Below, piece after piece: positions 15,632-24,484 of a DNA stretch of 64,000 nt; position 1 is the stretch's first letter, and each line of letters begins with the position of its first letter. The notes beneath the pieces were generated by a model. It did no database searches and was not told where the DNA came from. It saw nothing but the letters and a program-made list of their open reading frames with translations. A program made the position numbers and the translations under genes. The stretch covers positions 1,054,001 to 1,118,000 of the forward strand of contig CAWCAC010000002.1 in NCBI GenBank assembly GCA_963793415.1. The letters are read 5' to 3'. Origin of the DNA: CAXMST01 sp963793415. GTDB lineage: Bacteria > Actinomycetota > Thermoleophilia > Solirubrobacterales > 70-9.

Positions 15632-16804
15632 ATGAACCGGCCAGGAACATCGCCGAAGGGAGCCTCGCCTCGGGCTCGGCTGAGCGCGGTCGTCGCGGCG
15701 CTCGGCCTGCTTGCCCTCGCCTTCTGCCTGTTGCCGGCGGGCGCCTCGGCAGCAAAGCTGAAGACGAATCAGGTCCAGCGTGGGATCGAGGGCCTGGTCG
15801 ACGCCGAGGGCGGGCCGCCGGGGGCGATCGTGACGCTGCACCGGCCCGGCGGCACCACGATCCTGCGAGCCGGCCGCTCGGACGTGACGCGGTCCCGGAC
15901 GCCCCGGGGTCGCGATCACATGCGGATCGCCAGCATCGCCAAGGCGTTCAACGGCGCCGTCACCCTGAGGCTCGTCGGGCGCGGCAAGCTCGAGCTCGAC
16001 GACACGATCGGCGAGTGGCTGTCGGACCTGCCCGCCGACTGGTCCGCGGTGACGATCAGGCAGATGCTCAACCACACCAGCGGGCTGCCCGACTACACCA
16101 AGTCCGACGGCTTCTTCGAACAGGCGGAGAACGATCCGCAGGGGTACGTCGCGCCGATGCAGATCGTCGACTGGGTCGCCGGCTCCGACCTGGTCTTCAC
16201 CCCGGGCAGCCGCTACGAGTACTCGAACACCGACAACATCGTCGTCGGCCTGATCGCCGAACAGGCGACGGGGCAGGGCTACGAGGACCTCTTGAAGAAG
16301 TTCGTCTTCGACCGCATCGGGCTCACCGACACGAGCTTCCCGACCCGGAAGATCCCGCTTCCGAAGCCCTATATACACGGGTACTCGACCGCGACCGAGC
16401 CGCCGACGGACCTGACCGAGTTCCTCAGCCCGAGCGGCGCCTGGGCTTCCGGCGCGATCGTCTCGACGCCGCGCGAGCTGGGCCGATTCATCCGCGCCGA
16501 CCTCGGGCAGCGGCTGTTCGGCGCCGCCGAGCAGCGGCAGCAGATGAAGTTCGTGCCGGGATCGTCGAGCCCGCCCGGCCCGGGCACCAACTCGGCCGGC
16601 CTGGCGCTGTTCCGCTACGAGTCGCGCTGCGGCACGGTCTACGGCCACACCGGCAACTTCCCCGGCTACGTGCAGTGGGCGGCGGCGACGGCCAACGGGC
16701 GCCGCTCGGTCACGACCTCGCTCAACATTCCGGCGCCGGAGGGCGAGCTCTTGAAGGAGCTGCGCTCGGTCCAGGCGAAGGCCGTCTGTGCACTGCTCGG
16801 TTAG
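15632..16804 (+). CDS. secreted serine hydrolase, beta-lactamase class C/DD-carboxypeptidase family
   Basis: A 390-residue exported protein. After a signal peptide to about residue 40 it shows the penicillin-binding motifs: Ser101-x-x-Lys104 (SIAK), Tyr197-Ser-Asn199 (YSN) and a C-terminal HTGNFPG in place of KTG. This pattern is shared by class C beta-lactamase relatives, D-aminopeptidases and esterases such as EstB. It lies 7 bases after the alpha/beta hydrolase gene. Cell-wall peptide or ester hydrolysis outside the membrane is likely. Confidence 0.85.
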   Translation: MNRPGTSPKGASPRARLSAVVAALGLLALAFCLLPAGASAAKLKTNQVQRGIEGLVDAEGGPPGAIVTLHRPGGTTILRAGRSDVTRSRTPRGRDHMRIASIAKAFNGAVTLRLVGRGKLELDDTIGEWLSDLPADWSAVTIRQMLNHTSGLPDYTKSDGFFEQAENDPQGYVAPMQIVDWVAGSDLVFTPGSRYEYSNTDNIVVGLIAEQATGQGYEDLLKKFVFDRIGLTDTSFPTRKIPLPKPYIHGYSTATEPPTDLTEFLSPSGAWASGAIVSTPRELGRFIRADLGQRLFGAAEQRQQMKFVPGSSSPPGPGTNSAGLALFRYESRCGTVYGHTGNFPGYVQWAAATANGRRSVTTSLNIPAPEGELLKELRSVQAKAVCALLG

Positions 16805-16818
16805 CCGAGCCTGCGGGA

Positions 16819-18366
16819 CTAGCCGCCGACGCTGAACTCGGCGCCGCCAGCCGACTCGTACTCGTCTGCCAGCAGGTAGTGGACGACGTAGTCGCCGGGC
16901 GGAAGCGGCCACGGCCGGCCCTGGCTCTCGGGCCCGAGCGTCGCCTCGCCGACGGTCCGTGGCGGCACGGTGCCGGCGGAGTGACCCTCGGCGTAGTCCC
17001 AGATCAGGTAGTCGCCCGACTCCGGGTCGGAATCCGAGGCCTCGTAGACTCCGAGCCAGTCCCAGCGATTGGCGGGGCCCTGGGTCCAGGAGACGCCGAT
17101 CGGCTCTCCGGACTCGTAGACGGGCTTGTCGGTCGTGAACTCGATCTCCGCCTGCGGGTCGCGGAGGTAGAAGGGGACGCGGGCGATCTCGTCTCCGTCG
17201 GAGTCGAGCAGGACCGCCTCGTACGAGGCGGGGTCCCAGCCTGCGGTGTCGAGCTCCACCGTGCCCCGCTCGTCCGGCGCGGACATGGTCTCGAGCGCCT
17301 CGCCGGTCTCGCCGCCCTCCGGCACGATCGCGATCTCGTTGTCGCCCGAGCCGGGCGCGTTGTAGGTGACCGTGATCTCGTCGCCGACTGTGCCGAGCTG
17401 CGCGTCGACGGCGACCAGCGGCGGCATCGCCACCGGGGTCACCTCGAAGCTCGAGACGACCGCGCGATGATCGGAGGTCCACGGGGCGGCCTCGATGTCG
17501 ACGTCCTCGCCGCCGGGCTCGCCGACGAGCTTGCTGTCGAACGTCGTCGAGGGGCCGGCCGCGTAGACGTAGTCGATCCGCTCGCCGGTCCGCTCCTGCG
17601 TGATCGCCGGGTCGGCGACGGGATCGGGGTGGATCTCACGGTAGGTGTCGCGGAAGCCGAGCTCGAAGAGCTTCTCGCTGACCGGCCACGCGACCGGTTC
17701 GGGGATCTCCTTGCGAAAGCCGGCCGTCTCCTCGGTGTAGTCGAGGCTCGAGGGCTGGTTGTAGTCGCCGGTAGCGAAGACCGGGTAGCCCTCGTCGAGC
17801 AGCGCCGCCATCGCCTCCATCGGGCGTTCGAAGGCAGAGGTCCGGACCTCGTTCTCGTTCTCGATCACCGACTCGACAGACTCTCCCTTGGCGAGGGCAC
17901 GAGGTCCCCAGTCGACGTAGTCGAGGTGGTCGTTGAAGAACGGGATCACGTACCCCGGCTCGACCTCGATCAGCCCGTAGAGCCCGTCGCCGCCGGACGG
18001 CTCGAGGATCGGGTACTTCGAGAGCAGCTGCAGCGACGTGTTGTAGTACGGGTAGCCGGTCCGCTCGGCGATCTCATCAAGCCGCTCGTAGGACTCGAGC
18101 ACACCGACGACATCGGCGTCGATCTTGCGGATCACCGCGTCGGTCGCCGGGCCGCCCCCGTACTCGATGTTGTAGACGAGCAGCTCGAGGTCGATCGGTT
18201 CGCCCTTGGCGACGGTCGTCTCGGAGCCGTCGTCGTCGTCGGAGCAGCCGGCCGCCGTGAGCGCCGCCAGCAATAGAGCCGCGCTGACGGCGAGCGTTCG
18301 TGCGATCGTCCGGGCAACAGGTCCGCGTTCGATGCCCGGTCCACCGCTCACTGACTTTGTAGTCAA
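16819..18366 (-). CDS. endonuclease/exonuclease/phosphatase-family lipoprotein
   Basis: A 515-residue lipoprotein with lipobox LTAAGC (Cys41) followed by an acidic linker. Residues ~58-300 form an EEP (DNase I-like) domain: VYNIEYGGG, ATGDYNQPS and the C-terminal SDHRAVVSSF carry the metal-binding and catalytic residues. The rest looks like two Ig-like beta domains (TYNAPGSGDNEIAI; SWTQGPANRWDWLGVY). The fold hydrolyses phosphodiesters or phosphoesters; extracellular nucleic acid or phospholipid are candidate substrates. It is convergent with the serine hydrolase gene (14-base gap). Confidence 0.8.
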   Translation of the reverse strand: MTTKSVSGGPGIERGPVARTIARTLAVSAALLLAALTAAGCSDDDDGSETTVAKGEPIDLELLVYNIEYGGGPATDAVIRKIDADVVGVLESYERLDEIAERTGYPYYNTSLQLLSKYPILEPSGGDGLYGLIEVEPGYVIPFFNDHLDYVDWGPRALAKGESVESVIENENEVRTSAFERPMEAMAALLDEGYPVFATGDYNQPSSLDYTEETAGFRKEIPEPVAWPVSEKLFELGFRDTYREIHPDPVADPAITQERTGERIDYVYAAGPSTTFDSKLVGEPGGEDVDIEAAPWTSDHRAVVSSFEVTPVAMPPLVAVDAQLGTVGDEITVTYNAPGSGDNEIAIVPEGGETGEALETMSAPDERGTVELDTAGWDPASYEAVLLDSDGDEIARVPFYLRDPQAEIEFTTDKPVYESGEPIGVSWTQGPANRWDWLGVYEASDSDPESGDYLIWDYAEGHSAGTVPPRTVGEATLGPESQGRPWPLPPGDYVVHYLLADEYESAGGAEFSVGG

Positions 18367-18433
18367 TCATACGAAAGTGGATTCGGGGTCTCGGCTTCCA
18401 GCCGGGACACAACGCGGGTCGCGCCGGCGGCGG

Positions 18434-20587
18434 TCAGCAGTTGCGCTCGCGGTCCTTCTTGCCCCGGCAGATGTCGTCGCCCTCGCCACCATTGAGGCGG
18501 TCCTTGCCGGCGCCTCCGTCGAGCTTGTCGTCGTCGAGGCCGCCCTTGAGCTTGTCCTTGCCCTTGCCGCCCTTGAGCTTGTCGGCGCCGGCGCTGCCGA
18601 GCAGCCGGTCCTTGCCGTCACCGCCCTTGAGGCCGTCGCGACCGTCGCCGCCGTCGAGCTTGTCGTTGCCGCCGAGCGCGCAGACCGCGTCGTCGCCGGC
18701 GCCTGAGCGGATCCGGTCATCGCCGTCGGTGCCGACGATCACGTCGTTCTTGTCGGTTCCCTCGATCTTGGTCAGCTTCTTGCCGGGCTCGACGTCGTAG
18801 ATCGTCGCCTCGAAGCCGTTGCAGGTCGGCGGTTCCGGAGGCGGCGGAGGCGGGGGTGGGGGAGGAGGAGGCGGCGGGGTCGGACCGAGGATCGTGATCG
18901 CGTTGTCGCTCTCGATCCCCGCTTCGGCCAGGGCCGGCCCGAAGTTCGGGTTGCCGGTCAAGAAGCCACCCGAGGTGACGTAGCCGTACTTGCCGTCGGG
19001 GCTGATCTCAATCGAGGTCGGCGCGTTGAGCGGGACCGCGTTCTGACAGAGCTGGGCGAGCACCTCGGTCCCCGGCAGCAGGTTGCGCGGATCGATCGAG
19101 CAGCCGTCCTTGGGCGCGTCTTGCGTCAGGGCGCCGGTGGTCGCGTTCCGGGCATACGAGCCGACGCTGTGAAACAGCGAGGTGACGTAGGCGTCGCTGC
19201 CGTCGGGCGAGAAGGCGACGTCGGAGGGCAGGATCAGCCCGAGGGCGGTCAGCGCGCACCGGGCCGTCGGCTCGAGACCGCCGGCCGGCAGGCCCACCTG
19301 CTGCAGGCAGGGCGGGTCGAGCTGGGTCAGGTCGGCGTTGAACTGGGAGAGCTCACCGGGGCCCGGGCCCGCGAGCCCGGCGGGCGGGAAGACGTTGAGC
19401 GTGCCGACGTAGACGTTCTTGCTGTCGGGGCTGACGTTGACGCGGTAGGGGTTGAGCAGGCCGGTGCGGTGGGTGCAGGTTGTGTCCGGCTGAACCTGAT
19501 CGCGGGCGTCGTCGATACAGCCGTTCGGGGTTCCGGGCTGGTTCAGGGCGCCGTCGGCGGCACGGTTGAAGACGGCGATCGATCCCGGCTCGTCCGCGGC
19601 GGGCACTACCTCGATCCCCCCGACTTCGGTCGCGGCCTGCTCGAGACCGAGCGCGGCGGCGTAGACGCGGCTGCCGTCGGGAGCGAACTCGACGTCCAGT
19701 GGGTAGGCGAGCCCGCTGGCCGGGCCGCCGGTGTCATCGGCGACGGCCGGAAGGACCCCATCCGCGCAGACGTCGAGGAGCGCGTTCGGGTTCGAGTTCG
19801 TCGGGAAGATCGAGCGGGTGCTGCCGAAGCATTCGCTTGGCGTCAGCGCGCCCGAGCCCGCGTCGCGGTTCCAGTTGATGACCGCGCCCGGCAGGAACGA
19901 CGAGGTGACGACGCTCTCGCCGTCGGGGCTGACTTCGACGTCGGAGGCGGTGCCGAGCGGCGCGACCCGCGTCAGGTTCTGCGGGAACGTGGCCAGACTG
20001 CAGCCGCTGGGCGGCGTCACCGGGGCGATCAGGGTCGGGACGCCCCCGGCCACGCATCCGGTCTGCGTCAGGGCTCCTGAACTCTCGTCGCGGGTGAAGG
20101 TGGTCAGGGTGCCCTCGATCTCGGGCGGCGTCGAGCCGGTGTCGAGCTTGAAGGTCGTCACGTAGACGTTCTTGCCGTCCGGGCTCATCGCCAGGGCGCT
20201 CGGACCCTGAAGTCCATCCGCGGGCGTGCAGCCGTCGGTCGGACCGGCGCTGTCGGCGACACAACCGTCGGCGCCGGCGAGCTGGTCGAGCTTGCCCGTG
20301 TCGGGGTCACGGGAGAAGACGGCGATCGAGTTGCTCGAGGTGGCAGCCGCGTAGAGGAACCTGCCATCGGGACTGATCGCGATGTCGGTTGCGTCGGCCA
20401 CGCGTCGTCCGGCCTCGCAGGTGCCGGCGGGCAGGCTCGACACGGCGGCGGCGACGCAGCCTTCGGGCCCGTCGAGCTTGGTCAGCGTGTCGGCGCTTGC
20501 GGTCTGCGGCGCGAGCGCCAGCGCGATCGCGATCACGGCCGGCGCGAGCGCACTCGCGAACTTGGTCTTCCCCGGCAACTTCCTCAT
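18434..20587 (-). CDS. secreted beta-propeller protein with proline linker and RTX repeats
   Basis: A 717-residue exported protein. After the signal peptide (AIALALAPQTASA) come repeated blades of the form SPDGRFLYAAA...IAVFSRD...G.L, as in the lactonase-like/YVTN propeller group. A run of about 14 prolines follows, then nine-residue GG.GKDKLKG/GGDG.D.L calcium-binding RTX-type repeats. The repeats are rich in Lys as well as Asp. ATG 20587 directly precedes the signal peptide; the longer open frame upstream overlaps the divergent MarC gene. Probably a surface or matrix protein with calcium-dependent folding. Confidence 0.85.
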   Translation of the reverse strand: MRKLPGKTKFASALAPAVIAIALALAPQTASADTLTKLDGPEGCVAAAVSSLPAGTCEAGRRVADATDIAISPDGRFLYAAATSSNSIAVFSRDPDTGKLDQLAGADGCVADSAGPTDGCTPADGLQGPSALAMSPDGKNVYVTTFKLDTGSTPPEIEGTLTTFTRDESSGALTQTGCVAGGVPTLIAPVTPPSGCSLATFPQNLTRVAPLGTASDVEVSPDGESVVTSSFLPGAVINWNRDAGSGALTPSECFGSTRSIFPTNSNPNALLDVCADGVLPAVADDTGGPASGLAYPLDVEFAPDGSRVYAAALGLEQAATEVGGIEVVPAADEPGSIAVFNRAADGALNQPGTPNGCIDDARDQVQPDTTCTHRTGLLNPYRVNVSPDSKNVYVGTLNVFPPAGLAGPGPGELSQFNADLTQLDPPCLQQVGLPAGGLEPTARCALTALGLILPSDVAFSPDGSDAYVTSLFHSVGSYARNATTGALTQDAPKDGCSIDPRNLLPGTEVLAQLCQNAVPLNAPTSIEISPDGKYGYVTSGGFLTGNPNFGPALAEAGIESDNAITILGPTPPPPPPPPPPPPPPEPPTCNGFEATIYDVEPGKKLTKIEGTDKNDVIVGTDGDDRIRSGAGDDAVCALGGNDKLDGGDGRDGLKGGDGKDRLLGSAGADKLKGGKGKDKLKGGLDDDKLDGGAGKDRLNGGEGDDICRGKKDRERNC

Positions 20588-20752
20588 TTTTGGCTCTTCC
20601 TTCCCGAATCCAGCGACGCCACGGCCAAGCTTGGCAGGGGGATCCGCGAAAAGCGCCGGTTCGACGAACTCGGTGGTGGCGGGCGGGGATAGACTGCCGC
20701 CATGCATCGCGGTTCGATTCCGGTCTTCCTCAGCGGCTGAGCGCGAACCGCC

Positions 20753-21385
20753 TTGGACGCCAACTTCAACTACTTCGTCCAGGCGATCGTCGGCGTCCTG
20801 GTCATCACAGACCCGATCACCCGGGGCTTCTTCTTCAAGACGCTGACCGAGCACGAGCCCGAGCGGCGACGCGAGTACGCGTTCAAGATCGCCGGGGCGG
20901 TGGCCGTCATCCTCGGGGTCTCGGCGCTGGCCGGGCGCGAGATCCTCGACCTGATCGGGATCGACCTCGACGCGTTCAGGGTCGCCGGCGGGCTGGTCGT
21001 CTCGCTGATGGGCTTCGAGATGCTGTTCGGCGGCGAGCCGAGCCGAGCCCAGGGTGGCGAGGCCGCCCACGAGGCGCCTGATCCCGACAGCTTCGAGGGC
21101 CAGGTCCTCGTCCCCTACGCGATGCCCTTCGTTGCCGGCCCCGGGGCGATCGCGCTGGTGATCACGCTCGCCTCAGGCACCTCGGACTTCTCCGGCGCGA
21201 TCGCGGCGCTGGTTGCGGTCGCGGTCGTCGTCGTCGTGCTGCCGATCGCGCACCTCTTCATCTCGCAGAAGCTGACGATCTCCGACAACGCGATGCAGAT
21301 CGTGACCAAGTTCGGCGGCCTGCTGATCGCGACGATCGGGCTCCAGCTGATGCTGACCGGCCTGCAGAACTTCTTCGCCGGCTAG
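20753..21385 (+). CDS. MarC family integral membrane protein
   Basis: A 210-residue protein with six predicted membrane helices. It carries MarC/UPF0056 hallmarks, including ITDPITRGFFFKTLTE near the N-terminus and PYAMPFVAGPGAIALVITLA in the middle. Despite the name, no antibiotic-resistance role is established. The start is TTG. Its stop overlaps the convergent flavoprotein stop in a shared CTAG (21382-21385). Confidence 0.85.
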   Translation: MDANFNYFVQAIVGVLVITDPITRGFFFKTLTEHEPERRREYAFKIAGAVAVILGVSALAGREILDLIGIDLDAFRVAGGLVVSLMGFEMLFGGEPSRAQGGEAAHEAPDPDSFEGQVLVPYAMPFVAGPGAIALVITLASGTSDFSGAIAALVAVAVVVVVLPIAHLFISQKLTISDNAMQIVTKFGGLLIATIGLQLMLTGLQNFFAG

Positions 21386-22962
21386 GCCGTGGCGCCCGAG
21401 CGGCGCTCGTGCACGAAGCGGACGACCGCGGCGCCCTCGCCGACCGCGGTCGCGCAGCGCTTGATCGAGCCGGCGCGGACGTCACCGGCCGCGTAGATGC
21501 CGGGCACGCTCGTTTCGAGCAGCCCGTCGGCGCCGGCCTCCTCGCCGGTCAGCACGAAGCCCTTGGCGTCACGGGCGACGGCGTCGCCGAGCCAGTCCGT
21601 GCACGGGACCGCGCCGAGGAAGAGGAAGAGGAAGCCGAATGGAAGCTCGGTGCCGTCGGTCAGGGTGACCGACTCGAGGTCGCCGTCGCTGCCGTGTAGC
21701 TCGGCGATCTCGCTGCGGTCGCGGACGGCGATCCCGTAGCGATCGAGGTCCTTGATCAGGTAGTCCGACATCGTCTCGGCGAGATCGGCCCGGCGGTGCA
21801 GGAGCGTGACGAGGGCGCCGCCGCGGGCGAGCCAGATCGCCGCCTGGGCAGCCGAGTTGCCGCCGCCGACCACGCCGACACGGGTGCCTCCGCAGCGCTG
21901 CGCCTCGGGCGGCCCGGCAGCGTAGAAGACGCTCAATCCCTCGTAATCCTCGAGACCCGCAACCGGTAGCCGCCGGTACTCGGCGCCGGTGGCAAGCACG
22001 ACCGAGCCGGCGGAGATCTCGTGGCCGCCCTCGAGCTGGACCACGTGCCGGTCGGTTCCCGGCCGCAGCGACTCGGCCCGGTACGGGGTCGCGGTGCGGG
22101 CGTCGAACTTGCGCGCCTGGGTGACGGCCCGGCTCGTCAGCTCGGTGCCGCTGATCCCGCCCGGGAAGCCGAGGTAGTTCTCGATCCGGCGCGAGGTACC
22201 GGCCTGGCCGCCGAGCGCCGTGCCCTCGACGACGAGCGTCCCCAGGCCCTCCGAGGCGCCGTAGACGGCTGCCCCGAGGCCGGCCGGCCCACCGCCGACG
22301 ACGAGCAGGTCGACGTCCTCCGTCGGACCGAGCTCGAGGCCGACGCCGAGCGCCCGCGAGAGATCGCCGTTGCCGGGCGCCTCGAGGGTGGCGCCGCCCG
22401 GGATCCGTACGAGCGGCAGCCGCTCCGGCTCCAGGCCCTCGACCGCGGCCGCCGCACCTGCGTCGGTGAGCGGATCGAGCCACTGGTAGGGAAGCCGGCT
22501 GCGCCGCGCGTAGTCGAGGATCCTGCGCGTCGCCTCCGAGGAGCGCGGCCCGATCACCTCGACGCCGACGCCCTCGAACTTCTGCAGCGCCTCGCGGCGG
22601 CTGATGAACGCGGAGAGCAGCTGATCGGCGAGCGTCCCGTCCTCGAACATCAGCGTGCGCAGCGTGTCGCGGTCGACGGCGACGTAGCGCATCGGCTTCG
22701 TCGCGATCGCGTTCAGGTAGACCGTCTGGCCGGAGAGCAGGTTCATCTCCCCGAGGAAGCCCGAGGGGCCGTGGCGGACGATCTCGTTGCCGGCGACGTC
22801 GGTGATCGCAGCCTCTCCCTCGATGATTGCGATGAACGGGTAGCTGCGTTGCCCGACCGAGAATAGGGTCTCGCCGACCGCGGCCGCTCGCTCCTCTCCG
22901 TGCGCTGCGAGTAGCGTCATCTGACCCTTGGAAAGCGTTGAACGGACGGACTCTGCAGTCAC
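21382..22962 (-). CDS. cyclic-nucleotide-binding domain fused to thioredoxin reductase-like flavoprotein
   Basis: A 526-residue fusion. Residues ~10-125 are a cNMP-binding (CRP-type) domain (FLGEMNLLSG). A short linking domain follows, then a two-domain flavoprotein: FAD motif VVGGGPAGLGAAVYGA and NADPH motif GVVGGGNSAAQAA, ending with the FAD-contact IYAAGDVRAG. The CxxC redox pair of true thioredoxin reductases is absent; the equivalent region reads YAAGPPEAQRC. It is therefore not a classical disulfide reductase and may pass electrons elsewhere. GTG 22962 precedes the cNMP domain. Soluble; redox activity may respond to a cyclic nucleotide. Confidence 0.85.
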   Translation of the reverse strand: MTAESVRSTLSKGQMTLLAAHGEERAAAVGETLFSVGQRSYPFIAIIEGEAAITDVAGNEIVRHGPSGFLGEMNLLSGQTVYLNAIATKPMRYVAVDRDTLRTLMFEDGTLADQLLSAFISRREALQKFEGVGVEVIGPRSSEATRRILDYARRSRLPYQWLDPLTDAGAAAAVEGLEPERLPLVRIPGGATLEAPGNGDLSRALGVGLELGPTEDVDLLVVGGGPAGLGAAVYGASEGLGTLVVEGTALGGQAGTSRRIENYLGFPGGISGTELTSRAVTQARKFDARTATPYRAESLRPGTDRHVVQLEGGHEISAGSVVLATGAEYRRLPVAGLEDYEGLSVFYAAGPPEAQRCGGTRVGVVGGGNSAAQAAIWLARGGALVTLLHRRADLAETMSDYLIKDLDRYGIAVRDRSEIAELHGSDGDLESVTLTDGTELPFGFLFLFLGAVPCTDWLGDAVARDAKGFVLTGEEAGADGLLETSVPGIYAAGDVRAGSIKRCATAVGEGAAVVRFVHERRSGATA

Positions 22963-23084
22963 CCGCCGGAGGGTACTGACCCACAACCGTCGTCTCCCTA
23001 TTCCGGAACCGTCGATCCGCTGGCCGGGATAGGGTGCAGGCAGCGGCCGGATCCAGGCCCGCCGCATCGATCCGGGAGGAACCT

Positions 23085-23513
23085 GTGGAAACGAGGGAGA
23101 AGGTGTTCGCCGCGCTCGGCGGGCTCGGGCTGGTCATCGGGATCGTCGCGCTGGTGATCGCGATCGGGGCCAAGAACGACGAGCAATCGCAGAGCGAGCT
23201 CTCGCAGGAGGCCCAGCAGCAGCTCGAGGCGAAGGCATCGGAGCTGAAGACGGAGCTTGCCGCGCAGGCGAAGAAGCAGGCGAGGGCTTCCGGCGCCGCG
23301 GGCAACGAGGCGAAGAAGGCGAAGAAGAAGGCGAAGAAGACCGCCGGCGGCATCAGCTCGCTGACGGCCGAGGTCGACAGGCTCAAGAAGCAGGTCGATC
23401 AGCTCACATCCGAGACGAAGAAGCTTCAGGACGGGCAGCAGAAGCAGACCGAGCAGATCGCGACCCTGAAGGGCGACGTCAAGGCGCTCAAGAAGGGGAA
23501 GGCGAACAAGTAG
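23085..23513 (+). CDS. membrane-anchored coiled-coil protein
   Basis: A 142-residue protein. A single N-terminal helix (LGLVIGIVALVIAIGA) anchors a long Lys/Glu/Gln/Ala-rich coiled coil with heptad patterns such as LTAEVDRLKKQVDQLTSETK. GTG 23085 is chosen because GGGAGG lies five bases before it. The protein probably sits with its coiled coil on one face of the membrane, but which face is not clear. No domain match; divergent from the flavoprotein gene. Confidence 0.7.
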   Translation: METREKVFAALGGLGLVIGIVALVIAIGAKNDEQSQSELSQEAQQQLEAKASELKTELAAQAKKQARASGAAGNEAKKAKKKAKKTAGGISSLTAEVDRLKKQVDQLTSETKKLQDGQQKQTEQIATLKGDVKALKKGKANK

Positions 23514-23697
23514 AGCGGACGGCCGGTCGCGACGCGCGTGGGGCGGCCTCGGCGGCCGTTTCCTCGCCCGTTGCCGCGGGGGCTTCGCGCGCGGCGGGAC
23601 GGTGGGGCGGCCACTCGGGCTCGTCCGGAAAGCGGCTCGGCGGAGGGATGCGCCGGCTGCGGTTCTGCTGGGCGAGGAACAGGGCTATCGGGCGCAT
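23488..23697 (-). CDS. possible small protein (69 residues)
   Basis: An ATG frame preceded by AGGAG at about 7 bases reads MRPIALFLAQQNRSRRIPPP, then a Pro/Ala-rich tail. Its 3' end overlaps the convergent coiled-coil gene by 26 bases, and it is divergent from the CGNR regulator gene. The N-terminal motif looks protein-like and the ribosome site is good, but the tail is compositionally simple, so the call stays tentative. It occupies most of an otherwise empty 300-base gap (23514-23816). Confidence 0.35.
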   Translation of the reverse strand: MRPIALFLAQQNRSRRIPPPSRFPDEPEWPPHRPAAREAPAATGEETAAEAAPRASRPAVRSTCSPSPS

Positions 23698-23816
23698 TCG
23701 GGACTCCTGGCTTGTCGTTGCCGACCTGTCGCGGCCGGTGGGCGCGGGCGTTGTGATGACCATCAAAACGCTAACACTAGTCACCTAACCTGTCAAATCA
23801 TTTAGACGGTCACGCT

Positions 23817-24434
23817 ATGATTCCGAGCATGAACGTCGAGGAGCTGCAGCGCCAGGTCGAGTACAAGTTCGCCCCCGGACCTCTGCTCGCGGTCCAGGCG
23901 CTCGCCAACACCTACTCGTTCGAGGACGACGAAGAGCTGCTCGCCGACCCGGCCTCCTCGGGCGAGTGGCTGACCCGTTCGGGGCTCGCCGTCGCCGGGA
24001 TCGAGGTGGGGGAGGGCGAGCATCAGCGCCTGAGGCGCTTCCGTGAGGTCGTTCGCTCGCTGATCTCCGCGCACGGGAGCGACCCCGCCGCCGCCCCCGA
24101 CCTGCCCGGCCTCGAGACGTTCCTCGCCGAGCTCACCGTGCCGCTGGCCGCGGGTGCGGGCGACCTGCTGGAAATCGACCCGCGGCCCGCGACCGACGTC
24201 GACGGCGTCATCGCTCGGATGCTCGGTGCGATCCAGCGCGCCCAGCTGCTCGGGGAATGGCAGCGGCTCAAGATCTGCGCCTCCGACGAATGCCGGTGGG
24301 CGTTCTACGACTCCTCGCGCAACCGCGGCGGCACCTGGTGTCAGATGGAGGTCTGCGGCAACCGGATCAAGAATCGCCGTTACCGAGGGCGCCGAGCCGA
24401 CGGCGCTCCCGCCGGCGCCCGGGCGGAGCCGTAG
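23817..24434 (+). CDS. CGNR zinc-finger transcriptional regulator (ABATE domain)
   Basis: A 205-residue predicted regulator. The N-terminal ABATE-type domain (EYKFAPGPLLAVQALANTY) is followed by the C-terminal treble-clef-like CGNR finger: KICASDECRWAFYD, then WCQMEVCGNRIKNRRYR, with three to four Cys ligands. The family binds DNA and is thought to sense small ligands. An AT-rich leader (23750-23815) upstream is a likely promoter. The next gene on the same strand is the MpaB-like oxygenase, 50 bases on, a candidate target. Confidence 0.85.
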   Translation: MIPSMNVEELQRQVEYKFAPGPLLAVQALANTYSFEDDEELLADPASSGEWLTRSGLAVAGIEVGEGEHQRLRRFREVVRSLISAHGSDPAAAPDLPGLETFLAELTVPLAAGAGDLLEIDPRPATDVDGVIARMLGAIQRAQLLGEWQRLKICASDECRWAFYDSSRNRGGTWCQMEVCGNRIKNRRYRGRRADGAPAGARAEP

Positions 24435-24484
24435 CTCTGCCCGGGACGGCGCGGTAGGTACCCTGCTCGTAGGCGGGAGGGGCT

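Noticed and set aside
16015..18276. Long plus-strand open frame of 753 codons
   Set aside because: It lies antisense to the EEP lipoprotein and across the serine hydrolase in another frame, is Arg/Val/Glu-rich without motifs or signal, and reflects GC-rich third positions.
6219..20600. Prophage or ICE
   Set aside because: No integrase, structural, replication or conjugation gene was seen; only repeats and exported-protein genes.
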